64,000 nucleotides of DNA from Candidatus Kouleothrix ribensis (GCA_016722075.1 JADKGW010000002.1:1116001-1180000); one strand, 5' to 3'; shown: positions 27,676 to 36,314, numbered from the stretch's first letter. Notes: a model not told the origin generated them from the letters alone. Made by a program: numbers and translations.

Positions 27676-28292
27676 GTAGCATCGACTGGAAACGTGATCT
27701 CAAGCAGCTCTACAACCCATCGCCGCGCGCGGCCACAATTGTCGAAGTGCCCGAGCTGGCATTTCTCATGCTCGACGGCACAGGCAACCCGAATGGGCCG
27801 GCGTTCGCCGAGGCGGTCGAGACGCTCTATAGCGTCGCGTATACGCTCAAGTTCATGCTCAAGAAAGGCCCGCTGGCTATCGACTTCGCGGTGATGCCGC
27901 TCGAGGGGCTGTGGTGGTCGGACGACATGGCCAGCTTCACGGCCCTCAACAAAGACGACTGGAAGTGGACTGCCATGATCGCGCAGCCGCCGGCCGTGAG
28001 CGCCGAGCTCTACCAGGCGGCGCTGGCGCAAGCGGCGAAAAAGAAGGCCTTGCCGGCACTGGCCAGGTTGCGCTTCGAATGCTTCAGCGAGGGGCCGGCC
28101 GCCCAGATCATGCACATGGGCCCCTTCGCCACCGAGGCCCCCACGATCATGCAGCTACACCAATTTATCGCCGAGCAGGGCTACGCGCTGCGCGGCAAAC
28201 ATCACGAGATCTACCTGAGCGACCTGCGACGCACGGCACCCGCCAAACTGAAGACGGTGATCCGCCAGCCGATCGCGCCGGCTGGCGCGTAA
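27672..28292 (+). CDS. Stand-alone GyrI-like small-molecule-binding protein
   Basis: This 206-residue protein consists of a GyrI-like/SOUL-type ligand domain with an N-terminal extension. Landmarks are PELAFLMLDGTGNPNGPAFA, LPLEGLWW-like MPLEGLWWSDD, and a C-terminal GKHHEIYLSDLRRTAPAKLK. Family members bind or degrade toxic hydrophobic compounds. It is translationally coupled to the MerR regulator, suggesting a sensor plus sequestering pair. Enzyme activity is not established. Confidence 0.85.
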   Translation: MSSIDWKRDLKQLYNPSPRAATIVEVPELAFLMLDGTGNPNGPAFAEAVETLYSVAYTLKFMLKKGPLAIDFAVMPLEGLWWSDDMASFTALNKDDWKWTAMIAQPPAVSAELYQAALAQAAKKKALPALARLRFECFSEGPAAQIMHMGPFATEAPTIMQLHQFIAEQGYALRGKHHEIYLSDLRRTAPAKLKTVIRQPIAPAGA

Positions 28293-28347
28293 TATATGCC
28301 GACGGCCTGACACCTGCGTTCACAAGCCTGAAATAGAGGAGCAGCCC

Positions 28348-28827
28348 ATGAGCGACGAACTCACACACCAGATCGATGCGCTGGCCGCGTTCCCCGAGCA
28401 GATCAAGCGGCGGCTGCATGGGCTGAGTGATGCCGCGTTGCGTTTCCGCCCCGCGCCGGGAGCATGGTCGGTGATCGAGGTGCTGGGCCATATCATCGAT
28501 GTTGATGCGCTGTGGCCCGGCCGCACCCGCCAGATGCTGGCCAGCGAAAACCCGACCCTGACTGCGATCGACCCGGCGTGGGTGGTGCAGCGCGACTATC
28601 AGCATAAGCAGCTCGCCTTCCTGCTGCTGACGCTGGCCGAGCAGCGCGCCCAGTATGTCGAGTTCCTGCGCATCCTGCGCCCGGCCCAGCTGGCGCGCAC
28701 CGGCATCCATCCGACCCGCGGCCCCCTGACAGTGGCAGGCGGCATCGCGGCGCTGCTCGATCACGATCATGCGCACGACGCGCAGATTGCCGCGAATCTG
28801 GCAGCCTACCAGCAGGTAGCCGGCTAG
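28348..28827 (+). CDS. DinB-like metal-dependent hydrolase family protein
   Basis: This 159-residue four-helix protein of the DinB_2 group has the metal-binding histidines expected: GHIIDVDAL near residue 50 and DHDHAHDAQIAAN near 140. GAGGAG precedes the ATG. Many members are thiol transferases (bacillithiol or mycothiol dependent), others are uncharacterised. It follows the GyrI-like gene by 55 bases and completes the MerR-led unit, which looks like a small-molecule stress response. Confidence 0.85.
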   Translation: MSDELTHQIDALAAFPEQIKRRLHGLSDAALRFRPAPGAWSVIEVLGHIIDVDALWPGRTRQMLASENPTLTAIDPAWVVQRDYQHKQLAFLLLTLAEQRAQYVEFLRILRPAQLARTGIHPTRGPLTVAGGIAALLDHDHAHDAQIAANLAAYQQVAG

Positions 28828-28857
28828 AGCCAATGCCTTTCACAGCGCCGCAAGCAC

Positions 28858-28897
28858 GCGCAGGCGCCGCCATGCGCTGGTGTAGGCGCGCCTGCGC
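28858..28897. terminator. Hairpin between convergent DinB and MshEN-domain genes
   Basis: GCGCAGGCGC (28858-28867) and GCGCCTGCGC (28888-28897) form a 10-bp stem with a 20-base loop. It lies between converging genes and could serve either strand. No T-run is present. Confidence 0.4.
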
Positions 28898-28923
28898 GGC
28901 GGCGCATAGGCTATATCGCCAAA

Positions 28924-29490
28924 CTACGCCGGCTGATTCGGCTCGCGCACCAGCCCTCGGAGTGTGGTCGAGCTGATCCAGCCGTGGCGCACAATCAGCG
29001 CACCCAGCCGCATCCAGCTGCCCTGCCGATAGTGCTCGAGCTGCTCGTGCAGCACCAGGGCCAGCTGCGCGGGCGTGATCTGCATGCCCAGCAACAGATT
29101 CTCGCCCAGGAAACGGGGGGTAATCGAGGACTCGCGCGCCATGCGATCACTAAATTGCTGCAGCAGCACCGCGATCAGCACGGGCGAGGGCACGAGATCT
29201 TGCGTGACCAGAATGCGGCCCAGCGGCGCCTGGCCGCGGCGCAACCCGTGCTGCGCAAGCTGCACCGCGCGCGTGAGCTGGCGCGGGGTCACATAGCCCA
29301 GCTGCTCGAGGTATTCGCCCACTCGGTAGGCCGCCTCGGGTGCCGCGCCGGAAATAGCGGCCGGGTATGGCGGCGGGTAGCAGCGAATGGTCTCAAGAAA
29401 GAGATCGTTGATCGTCGACTGCAGCTGCTGGCTGCGCGTAGTCGAAATCCATATGCGCTGCGGCGTGGCACTGGCCGGCGCCGGCAGGCC
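28924..29490 (-). pseudogene. MshEN-like C-terminal part, frameshifted off the response regulator
   Basis: The open frame runs 189 codons from just after a TGA at 29493-29491 to 28924 without a good start; the first usable one is GTG at 29322 with no ribosome site. The last 132 residues (VGEYLEQLGYVTPRQLTRAV, APLGRILVTQDLV, FLGENLLLGMQITPAQLALV, MRLGALIVRHGWIS) show the repeated pattern of MshEN/GspE N-terminal-type domains. Residues before that (QSTINDLFLETIRCYPPPYP) also look coding. It lies one frame away from the end of the response regulator, so both probably were one protein. Confidence 0.6.
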
Positions 29491-29998
29491 TCATGGCCCG
29501 AGGAGCGCTCGGCAGCGTGGGTGGCGCGCCTGGTTTGGCCTGGCGCACCGGTAGCACAAGCGCTTCGTTCTGCGCACTCGCTGCGCCGGGTAGCAGTATG
29601 TTCGCGCGCTGCGACGGCGCCCGGTTGTGGACATACGGCGCCAGCGTGGTGCGCAGCTCGGCCAGCCCTACCGGCTTGGGCAGAAATGCCACCGCACCGA
29701 GCGCGCGTGTGAAATATGCCACGTCGGGCTGGCTCGACATGAGCACGAGCGGCGCCAGCTGCTTGCCCTGCGAGCCAACACGCGCACGCATCAGCCGGAT
29801 GAGCTCGCCGCCACTCAGCGTTGGCAGCTGGTAGTCGAGCAGAATGGCATCCCAGGGCTGCTGAGCGACCATCGCCAGCGCGCTGCTGCCATCGACGGCC
29901 TCGCCAATCTGCGCATCGGGCCAGCACGATTGCAACAGCATACAGAATGTCGTGCGGTAGAGTTGGCTATCGTCGACGACCAGAAACATTACTCCCAT
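29393..29998 (-). CDS. Response regulator receiver protein, apparently truncated by frameshift
   Basis: The receiver domain occupies about 1-120: acidic pair in FLVVDDSQ, phospho-acceptor Asp in AILLDYQLP, and conserved Lys in AFLPKP. After it the chain becomes low-complexity (Ala/Pro/Arg) and ends in HMDFDYAQPAAAVDDQRSLS, which looks out of frame. A single-base change near 29420-29470 would join it to the MshEN-like frame downstream. ATG at 29998 is chosen because it starts at the domain. Expected role: type IV pilus or motility signalling, by analogy with MshEN fusions. Confidence 0.75.
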   Translation of the reverse strand: MGVMFLVVDDSQLYRTTFCMLLQSCWPDAQIGEAVDGSSALAMVAQQPWDAILLDYQLPTLSGGELIRLMRARVGSQGKQLAPLVLMSSQPDVAYFTRALGAVAFLPKPVGLAELRTTLAPYVHNRAPSQRANILLPGAASAQNEALVLPVRQAKPGAPPTLPSAPRAMRPAGAGQCHAAAHMDFDYAQPAAAVDDQRSLS

Positions 29999-30271
29999 AG
30001 CGCCAGCATCCTTACCAGGGCAGGGCGTACCCAGTAGCCCGTATGTGCCGGCCTGCTGCTGCCCTTCGGCTCGGCCGCCTATCCGAGGCGCTCGAAGGGC
30101 CGGCAAACTACCGACCGTGCATGTACCTGTACAATCCCCTACTGCTCGTAGCTCTCCATCTCATCTACCGTAGTACGAACGCCGATGTTGCGGCCAGCAC
30201 CAAATGGACTGCTATATATGGATTGCTATATGTGGTAGGATTAGAGATACCATTGGAGGATCGTCAATTTT

Positions 30272-30448
30272 TTAACTACAGGACGTACGCAATCGGCGTT
30301 TTTTTGTCTGCGGCAGCACGGTACGGTTCTCGCGTTGTCGGTTGTGCGCGCGTAGCGCGCACAACCGACAACACAAACGATATAGTACCGCTCTGCCGTA
30401 GGCAGGCATTGCCCGAGACGCAGGCGACCGCGTAACCCCTGTTAATTA
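30272..30448. repeat. Dispersed palindromic element, copy B
   Basis: Ends are imperfect inverted repeats: TTAACTACAGGACGTACGC on the left against the complement of GCGTAACCCCTGTTAATTA on the right. Left arm has AATCGGCGTT and TCTGCGGCAGCACGGTAC. Right arm has TAGGCAGGCATTGCCCGAG, nearly identical to copy A. The core is a perfect 18-bp stem: GTTGTCGGTTGTGCGCGC (30334-30351) with its complement (30355-30372) around a GTA loop. Confidence 0.75.
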
Positions 30449-30464
30449 CACAACATCCGCGATA

Positions 30465-30538
30465 GCCCGCATCGTTGGCAGCATGTGCCTGCGGCCGCAT
30501 GGTACGTGACTATTCTGCCGCAGGCTACCAACGCGGGC
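30465..30538. repeat. Imperfect palindrome related to the dispersed element
   Basis: GCCCGC and CGTTGG (30465-30478) pair with CCAACGCGGGC (30528-30538), and GCCTGCGGC (30487-30495) pairs with GCCGCAGGC (30517-30525). The apex contains GCATGGTACGTG, a word shared with the left arm of copies A and B. It directly follows copy B. Confidence 0.5.
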
Positions 30539-30665
30539 CACGTGCCTCGTGGTAATTAGCGGGCACCGAGTAGCCTGGCGAGGCTTTCGGCCGCTCCAGA
30601 CCACCCCAATCGAATAGGTATGTACTCGAAAGCCACTCAGATCAAACACCTGGAGCAACGCAATC

Positions 30666-31655
30666 ATGCCTCAGAGCAAGCCGATCACCTTTGCCGACGT
30701 GCTGGCCGCCCGTGAACGGCTGCGCGGCGTAGCCCATACTACGCCGATCATCACGTCGCGCACGCTCGACCGGCTGGCCGGCCGCACAGTGCTGTTGAAG
30801 TGCGAGAACCTGCAACGCGGCGGCGCGTTCAAGTTTCGCGGCGCCTACAACACGATCAGCCAGCTGCCCGAGGGCGCACGCCGGCGCGGCGTACTGGCAT
30901 TTTCGTCGGGCAACCATGCCCAGGGCGTAGCGCTGGCGGCCGGGCTGCTGGGCGCCCCGGCGGTGATCTGTATGCCCAACGACGCCCCGGCCGTAAAGGT
31001 CGACGCGACCCGCGGCTATGGCGCCGAGGTAATCTTCTACGATCGGCGCAACGACGACCGCGAGGCGTTCGCGCGCCGGATCGCCGACGCGCGCGGCATG
31101 ACCCTGGTGCCGCCCTACGACGACCCGCAGATCATGGCCGGCGCCGGAACCGCCGCGCTCGAGCTGATCGAGCAGGCGCCCGACCTTACGGCCGTGCTGG
31201 TGCCAATCGGTGGCGGCGGGCTGATTGCCGGCAGCGCAATTGCGATCCATGGCGTTAGTGCAACCACCCGTGTAATTGGCGTCGAGCCGGCCGATGCCGA
31301 CGACACCCGCCGCTCGCTGGCGGCCGGCGAGCGCGTGCAGATTACGCCGCCTAGCACAATCGCCGATGGGCTGCGCGTGGTGACACCCGGTGCCCAGACA
31401 TTCGTGATTGTGCAGCAGCACGTGGCCGAGATCATCACCGTGACAGACGCGATGATCCTCGACGCGCTGCGGTTTGCGCTGCTGCGGCTCAAGCTGGTGA
31501 TCGAGCCGTCGGGAGCGGTGCCGCTCGCGGCCCTGCTGGCCGGTGTGCTGCCGGCCGGGCCTGGGCCGGTTGGCGTCATTGTAAGCGGCGGCAATATCGA
31601 CCCGCCCATGCTGGCCGGGCTGTGGCCTGACCAGCCAGCACCAGGCGACGGTTGA
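30666..31655 (+). CDS. Threonine ammonia-lyase / serine dehydratase, catabolic type
   Basis: This 329-residue fold-type II PLP enzyme has the lysine in GGAFKFRGAYNTI, SSGNHAQGVALAA, and GGGGLIAGSAIA, all conserved in threonine dehydratases. Without a C-terminal ACT domain it resembles catabolic TdcB and serine racemase rather than feedback-regulated IlvA. It should convert threonine to 2-oxobutyrate or serine to pyruvate. It is the second such enzyme in the window. It is followed 76 bases later by the SCP2 gene in the same direction. Confidence 0.9.
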   Translation: MPQSKPITFADVLAARERLRGVAHTTPIITSRTLDRLAGRTVLLKCENLQRGGAFKFRGAYNTISQLPEGARRRGVLAFSSGNHAQGVALAAGLLGAPAVICMPNDAPAVKVDATRGYGAEVIFYDRRNDDREAFARRIADARGMTLVPPYDDPQIMAGAGTAALELIEQAPDLTAVLVPIGGGGLIAGSAIAIHGVSATTRVIGVEPADADDTRRSLAAGERVQITPPSTIADGLRVVTPGAQTFVIVQQHVAEIITVTDAMILDALRFALLRLKLVIEPSGAVPLAALLAGVLPAGPGPVGVIVSGGNIDPPMLAGLWPDQPAPGDG

Positions 31656-31731
31656 CGGCAGCGACTGATCGCCGGTATAATCGGCAGCGCATGATCCCCC
31701 ACAGGCGCGACCTGAAGAAAGGAAGCACCAC

Positions 31732-32166
31732 ATGACTGTCTTCAAGGACTACGACGACCTATACAGCTGTATGGGCCGGCTGTACGACGAAGCCAAGCGC
31801 GACTCGCGCGTTGCACCAAAGATCAAAGACTCGCACCTCGTCATCCAGTTCCGCTACGACGAGCCGCAGGCGATTGCGACGATCAACGCCGCCGCACCGC
31901 CCTCGCAAGAAGGTGCCTACTTCGACGTGCTGTGGGGCGACAACACCGGGCTTAAGCCGGATGTAACCATGAGCATGAAGGCCGATATCGCGCACCAGTT
32001 CTGGCACGGCAAGATCAACCTGATGGCGGCGCTGGCGCGTCGCCAGATCATCGCGAAAGGCCCAATTCCGAAGATTCTCAAGCTGTTGCCGGCAGTCGAG
32101 CCAATGTACGAGATGTATCCACGGCTCCTGCGCGAACTTGGGCGCACCGATCTCGTGCTTCGCTAG
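31732..32166 (+). CDS. SCP2 sterol-carrier-domain protein
   Basis: This 144-residue protein is a stand-alone SCP2-like lipid-binding domain: LVIQFRYDEPQAIATINA, then a strand pattern and DVTMSMKADIAHQFWHGKIN, followed by ALARRQIIAKGPIPKILKLL. Such proteins bind fatty acyl chains or other hydrophobic ligands. AAGGAAG precedes the ATG. The next gene starts three bases after its stop, so they form an operon. Ligand unknown. Confidence 0.82.
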   Translation: MTVFKDYDDLYSCMGRLYDEAKRDSRVAPKIKDSHLVIQFRYDEPQAIATINAAAPPSQEGAYFDVLWGDNTGLKPDVTMSMKADIAHQFWHGKINLMAALARRQIIAKGPIPKILKLLPAVEPMYEMYPRLLRELGRTDLVLR

Positions 32167-32169
32167 CGC

Positions 32170-32772
32170 ATGGACACGGAGGAAATGTATCGGCGCGGCA
32201 TCGCCGATGCGGCACATGGCGAACCACACCCATTCTACTACGAACACTACTACCAGTATCGGCGTGGCTACGATCGTGCTCGCCGCAGCCGCGGCCTACC
32301 AGGCGGCGCATACGCCCTACGCCAGCGCCGGTTGGTGCGGCTGGCGGTGGTGGGCGCGCTGCTACTATTCGGCCTGATGGGCTACCTCGTATGGCGGGCC
32401 AGATCACAGCAGCTGGCCGCAACGCAGCTGCCCGGCCCATCAACCGCGCCGCAGCCTACGATCGGCGCGCCAACCCACACGCCGATCTTCGCAACGCCGA
32501 CGCCGGTGCCGGCTCCGACGGCGGTGGCCCTGCAGGTGGGTGGCACCGCGCAGGTGGCTGGCACCGAAGGTAGCGTGCTGCGCGGCCGGCAGCAGCCCAA
32601 GCTCGATGCGCCTACCACCGTGACATTCAAAGAAGGCGAGCAGGTAACCATCCTTGCGGGGCCGGTCGAGGCCGATGGTTTCACCTGGTGGCGCATCGAG
32701 GGGCAGCGCGGCGCGGGCTGGAGCGCGCAGCAATCGAAGGAGGGGGTTGTCTGGCTGCGCGCCGGCACATGA
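32170..32772 (+). CDS. Membrane-anchored SH3-domain protein
   Basis: This 200-residue protein has a cytoplasmic Tyr/Arg-rich N-terminus (about 1-55), one transmembrane helix (LVRLAVVGALLLFGLMGYLV), a Pro/Thr-rich extracytoplasmic linker, and a C-terminal bacterial SH3 (SH3b) fold from about 125 on (GSVLRGRQQPKLDAPTTVTF, ending RIEGQRGAGWSAQQSKEG). SH3b domains usually bind cell-wall or surface ligands. It belongs with the SCP2 gene and the next SH3 gene. Confidence 0.78.
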   Translation: MDTEEMYRRGIADAAHGEPHPFYYEHYYQYRRGYDRARRSRGLPGGAYALRQRRLVRLAVVGALLLFGLMGYLVWRARSQQLAATQLPGPSTAPQPTIGAPTHTPIFATPTPVPAPTAVALQVGGTAQVAGTEGSVLRGRQQPKLDAPTTVTFKEGEQVTILAGPVEADGFTWWRIEGQRGAGWSAQQSKEGVVWLRAGT

Positions 32773-32945
32773 ATAGCGTTCCAGACGTTCGTTGGCCGGT
32801 TGCAGGTTTGCAGGTTGGCCGGTGTGACTTTCCCAACACACCAGCGTCTTAGATCTCGATACAGCCTACCATTCGCACAGCATACCAGCCAGCGTAGGGA
32901 TCAACACAGGGGATTCCGTCATACAAATACCAATAGGAGGATACC
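32773..32945. repeat. Gap with GTTGCAGGTT repeat words
   Basis: GGTTGCAGGTTTGCAGGTTG (about 32799-32818) is a member of the short repeat family also seen at 25573, 38638 and 61060-61100. The right end carries AGGAGG just before the next ATG. Nothing else is recognised. Confidence 0.45.
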
Positions 32946-33503
32946 ATGGGGCTATTCGGCAAAGGCGACGAGATGAAGAAGGTCGGCGAGGACATGGCCA
33001 AGCTTAGCGAGCAGATTGGCGAGCTCCAGAAAAAGCTGGCTGCGAAGACCTCGGAGGCCGACGGTTTACGCACGCAGGCGGCGGCGGCGGCCGGCAGCTC
33101 GGTTGCGCTCGAAGATGCGCAGGCCGAGATCGAGGTGCTACGCAACCAGCTTGCCGAGATGAAGGCACAGCACGATGCCCCGGCTGCGACTGTGCTCGAG
33201 GGCATGAGCAAGCTGGGCGCCCCGGCGCCCGTGGCCGAGGGGCTGAAGTCGGCTGCCGCCGCAGTTGGTGGCCTGACCGCCGGTGCGCAGGCCTGGGTGA
33301 CGCGCGCGGGCGGGCTGCCGCTGCGGCTACGCTCGGCGCCTAGCCTGAGCGGCGACATCCTCGATCGGTTGGAGCCGGGCACGCAGATGACCCTGCTCGA
33401 CGGGCCGCAGCAGGCCGATGGCCACGCCTGGTGGCACATCCGCACCAGCGGTGGCGGCGAAGGCTGGGTGGCCGGCGAAGACCTACGCACGCAGGCCGAC
33501 TAA
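32946..33503 (+). CDS. Coiled-coil protein with C-terminal SH3 domain
   Basis: This 185-residue protein has no signal peptide. Residues about 8-75 are a heptad-rich coiled coil (MKKVGEDMAKLSEQIGELQK, AEIEVLRNQLAEMKAQ). The SH3b-like domain is about 115-182, with LPLRLRSAPSLSGDILDRLE, the WWHIRTSGGGEGWVAGEDL end and a Gly-Trp motif typical of the fold. AGGAGG precedes the ATG. It is followed by a clear terminator. Without an export signal its SH3 domain may act inside the cell. Function unknown. Confidence 0.75.
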   Translation: MGLFGKGDEMKKVGEDMAKLSEQIGELQKKLAAKTSEADGLRTQAAAAAGSSVALEDAQAEIEVLRNQLAEMKAQHDAPAATVLEGMSKLGAPAPVAEGLKSAAAAVGGLTAGAQAWVTRAGGLPLRLRSAPSLSGDILDRLEPGTQMTLLDGPQQADGHAWWHIRTSGGGEGWVAGEDLRTQAD

Positions 33504-33528
33504 GCGATCGATTCGCCTCTTCTGCGCT

Positions 33529-33568
33529 GCCCCCTTGCCCAAATCGGGCAAGGGGGCTATTCTCTTTT
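33529..33568 (+). terminator. Rho-independent terminator
   Basis: GCCCCCTTGCCC (33529-33540) and GGGCAAGGGGGC (33546-33557) form a perfect 12-bp stem with loop AAATC, followed by TATTCTCTTTT. It is 26 bases after the SH3 gene stop and ends that transcript. Confidence 0.88.
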
Positions 33569-33682
33569 GGCATGGCCAATACCACATTCGTGTAATCACA
33601 GCTGTGTTCTGGTGCCGTGCGCAGCCGCGCCCCCACCACGTGTGTATAAGCATCGGCACCTGGTATCATTGGAAAAAACACC

Positions 33683-34942
33683 ATGCAGCCTAACACCTCG
33701 GCCGGCATAGCTCGGCGGCTGATCGCGGTTCTATTCGTTGCCCAGTGCCTTGGCTCGGCCGCGCTGATTGCTAATATCCAGGTCAACCCGATTATCGGCG
33801 CCAGGCTGGGCGGCAGCGACGCGTTTGCGGGCGTGGCCGGCACGCTGCTGCTGATCGGCGCGGCGATTTCTGCCCATGTTTCGGGCCGCTTCATGCAACG
33901 CTTTGGCCGCCGGCCGGGCCTGGCGCTCGGCTTTGGGATCGGCACCGGCGGTATGCTGCTCAGCGGCGCAGGTGTGGTGTATGGCAGCTTCGCGCTGTTC
34001 CTGCTCGGCGTAGCGATCATCGGCGCGGCGCGCGGCGCGGCCGACCAGAGCCGCTACGCAGCTGCCGATGCCATGCCGCCCGCGCAGCGCGCCCGCGCGA
34101 TCAGCATGGTGGTGTTCGCCGGCACAATCGGTGCAATCGCCGGCCCGTGGCTGGCCAGCTCGCGCGGCAACCTGCTGGGCCGGCTCACCAGCATACCGCA
34201 GGCCGGCACCATGTGGGCCGGCGCGCTGCTGTTTGGCATCGCATGCGTGCTGATCATTACGCTGCTGCGGCCCGACCCGATCGCGCTGGCGCGGCGCCTG
34301 GCCGCGCCGGGCGAGGGTACACCTCAGCCCAACCTGCCGGCGCGGTCATTCGGCACAATCCTTCGGCAGCCGGCCGCCCAGCTGGCGCTGGCCGCCATGG
34401 TGATTGGCCAGGCCACCATGGTGCTGGTCATGTCGGTCACTTCGCTGCATATGGATCATAACCACCACGGCGGCGACGAGATTTCACTGGTGATCATGGC
34501 GCACACGATCGGCATGTACGGCCTCTCGCTCGTCAACGGCACGGTGATCGATCGGCTGGGGCGCAAGGTTGCGATCGGCATCGGCGTGCTTGCGCTCGTG
34601 TCGGGCAGCCTGATCGCGCCAATGTCGTTGCTCACACCCTGGCTGGCGCTGGCGCTGTTTCTGGTCGGCCTGGGCTGGAACCTGTGTTATGTGGCCGGAT
34701 CGACGCTACTGGCCGACATGCTTGCACCGGCCGAGCGCAGCCGCACCCAGGGCAGCGTCGAGCTGATTGTCAACCTGACTTCGGCCAGCTGTAACCTGAG
34801 CAGCGGCGTCATCTTGAGCCAGCTGGGCTATGCTACGCTGGCCGAGATCGGCGCGCTGATGGCGCTCGTACCACTGCTCGTGCTTGGGCTGCAGTGGCTG
34901 CTGCCGGCCCAGCGCAGCCGGGCCTCGCGCTCGAACTCATGA
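33683..34942 (+). CDS. Major facilitator superfamily transporter
   Basis: This 419-residue protein has about twelve transmembrane helices. The loop after helix 2 carries RFMQRFGRRPGLALGFG, and the equivalent in the second half is DRLGRKVAIGIG, both MFS motif-A-like. A His-rich stretch (HMDHNHHGGDE) lies at the start of the second half, which may indicate metal binding. Substrate unknown; drug/H+ antiport is the common role. It follows the terminator at 33529 and stands alone. Confidence 0.9.
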   Translation: MQPNTSAGIARRLIAVLFVAQCLGSAALIANIQVNPIIGARLGGSDAFAGVAGTLLLIGAAISAHVSGRFMQRFGRRPGLALGFGIGTGGMLLSGAGVVYGSFALFLLGVAIIGAARGAADQSRYAAADAMPPAQRARAISMVVFAGTIGAIAGPWLASSRGNLLGRLTSIPQAGTMWAGALLFGIACVLIITLLRPDPIALARRLAAPGEGTPQPNLPARSFGTILRQPAAQLALAAMVIGQATMVLVMSVTSLHMDHNHHGGDEISLVIMAHTIGMYGLSLVNGTVIDRLGRKVAIGIGVLALVSGSLIAPMSLLTPWLALALFLVGLGWNLCYVAGSTLLADMLAPAERSRTQGSVELIVNLTSASCNLSSGVILSQLGYATLAEIGALMALVPLLVLGLQWLLPAQRSRASRSNS

Positions 34943-34991
34943 CATACATGTACCGGCCTGCTGCAGGGCCACCCAGCCGCCTCGGGCTATT

Positions 34992-35414
34992 CTAGCGCCG
35001 CGCGGCTGCCGGCAGGCGCACGCACACCAGCACGAGCAGCAGGGCCAGCAGCAGCAGCGGCGCGGTGTCGGCCAGCCAGTAGCTCAGCGGCGCATGGCTG
35101 ATCAGCGCGTCGTAGGCGTGATTGAGTGCATGCACGAGGTTCGCCGCCGCCGCCGCGCCAATCATCAGGCGGTGCCGGGCCGGGTGGCGCACTGCTAGCA
35201 GCAGCCCGGCCCCGATCCCAACCTCGAACGCGCCCAGGTCGCCGGCGTAGTGGCGGTTGAACGGCGCAAACGTGCCGATGTTTTGAAAGAACCACAGCGG
35301 CGCGAATAGCAGCGCCATGCCGGTGGCCAGGTGCATCACGCCGAAGAAGCCGACCAGCACCTGCTCGACGCGCGGGCGGGCGCTTGTATCTGCGAGTGCC
35401 GATGTGCTCATCAT
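34992..35414 (-). CDS. DoxX-like four-helix membrane protein
   Basis: This 140-residue protein has four predicted transmembrane helices and short loops, with FGVMHLATGMALLFAP and NRHYAGDLGAFEVGIGAGLL. Its size and helix pattern fit DoxX-like or related small membrane proteins, but the family call is weak. It overlaps the stop of the oxidoreductase gene by four bases and so shares its transcript, which starts at an ECF41-type promoter. Its co-regulation points to a membrane redox or stress role. Confidence 0.6.
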   Translation of the reverse strand: MMSTSALADTSARPRVEQVLVGFFGVMHLATGMALLFAPLWFFQNIGTFAPFNRHYAGDLGAFEVGIGAGLLLAVRHPARHRLMIGAAAAANLVHALNHAYDALISHAPLSYWLADTAPLLLLALLLVLVCVRLPAAARR

Positions 35415-36253
35415 TTTCTCCTAGGATGATTGTCGACCTGTACTGAGTAGCCCACCGGCCTACCGGCAAGCTCGGATGTGGCGTAGCTGGCGCGCAGCCA
35501 CTCGGCCCACGTCACATGGCCGTAGTGCTGGCCGGGGCAGGTGAGGATGCCCCGCCGCACGGCCGCCGCCACCGCTCCGGGCAGCGGCATAGCGATGATC
35601 CGCCGCAGCCGGCCTTGCGCGGCCAGCCACTCGCGGGCCATATCGCCCAGGCGCAGCACCTCAGGCCCGCCGATGTCGGGCAGGCGCCCCGCAGGCCCGG
35701 CCGCCACGCTCTCGGCCAAGCGCGCAGCCGCCGCGCAGGTGTCAATCGGCTGGAGCAGCAGGCCGGGCGGCACTACGAACAGCGGCAGCCGGGCCAGCCG
35801 CCGCAGCATGCCGTCGATCAGACTGTGGAACTGGGTCGCGCGCACGCTCGACCAGGGTACGCCGCCGTCACGCACCAGCGCCTCGGCGGCGGTCTTGGCC
35901 CGGTAATATGCGAGTGACACCTGGTCGCAGCCGACGATCGATACATACACCAGATGCGCAACTCTGGCCTGGTGCGCGCACTTGAGCAGCCGGCGCGTGC
36001 CATCGACATCGACCGCGCGCGTGTTTCTGGCCGGGCTGCTGGCGGCATGCACCACCACATCAACGCCTTCCAGCGCCGCGCTCAGGCCCGCGCCAGTCGC
36101 AAGGTCGGCCACCGCCCACTCTAGCCCGGCCGGCGCTGCCGCCGGGGCCGCGCTGCGGCTCATCACCCGAACCATATACCCGGCCGCGTGCAGCTGGGCC
36201 ACCACCTCGCGCCCCAGCCCGCCGTTGCCGCCCGTCACAAGTACACGCGTCAT
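35411..36253 (-). CDS. NmrA-like NAD(P)-binding oxidoreductase/epimerase
   Basis: This 280-residue atypical short-chain dehydrogenase has the dinucleotide loop RVLVTGGNGGLGREVVAQL, then VVHAASSPARNT and YYRAKTAAEALV. Such proteins act as epimerases, quinone-related reductases or redox sensors. ATG at 36253 is chosen because GAGGAG lies eight bases upstream; the longer frame to 36298 would begin before that site. It lies directly downstream of an ECF41-type promoter and beside the ECF41 sigma gene, matching the known linkage of ECF41 factors to such enzymes. Confidence 0.87.
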   Translation of the reverse strand: MTRVLVTGGNGGLGREVVAQLHAAGYMVRVMSRSAAPAAAPAGLEWAVADLATGAGLSAALEGVDVVVHAASSPARNTRAVDVDGTRRLLKCAHQARVAHLVYVSIVGCDQVSLAYYRAKTAAEALVRDGGVPWSSVRATQFHSLIDGMLRRLARLPLFVVPPGLLLQPIDTCAAAARLAESVAAGPAGRLPDIGGPEVLRLGDMAREWLAAQGRLRRIIAMPLPGAVAAAVRRGILTCPGQHYGHVTWAEWLRASYATSELAGRPVGYSVQVDNHPRRK

Positions 36254-36314
36254 TGTTCGTCTCCTCGTTCGCCTACCGCAGCGCAAAGCACTGCGCACGT
36301 CTTGTCGTTCAGAA

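Larger units (their letters stand above)
29999..30665. other. 667-base intergenic region rich in palindromic repeats
   Basis: The left part (30000-30270) includes the divergent promoter area, with a direct repeat CTGCTATATATGG/TTGCTATATGTGG (30209-30236) in an AT-rich stretch. The middle and right hold palindromic element copy B (30272-30448) and a related imperfect palindrome (30465-30538). No open frame in it appears coding. Confidence 0.55.

Noticed and set aside
30043..30435. 130-codon plus-strand frame in the repeat-rich gap
   Set aside because: It runs through the palindromic element and reads through its inverted arms, so it is unlikely to be coding.
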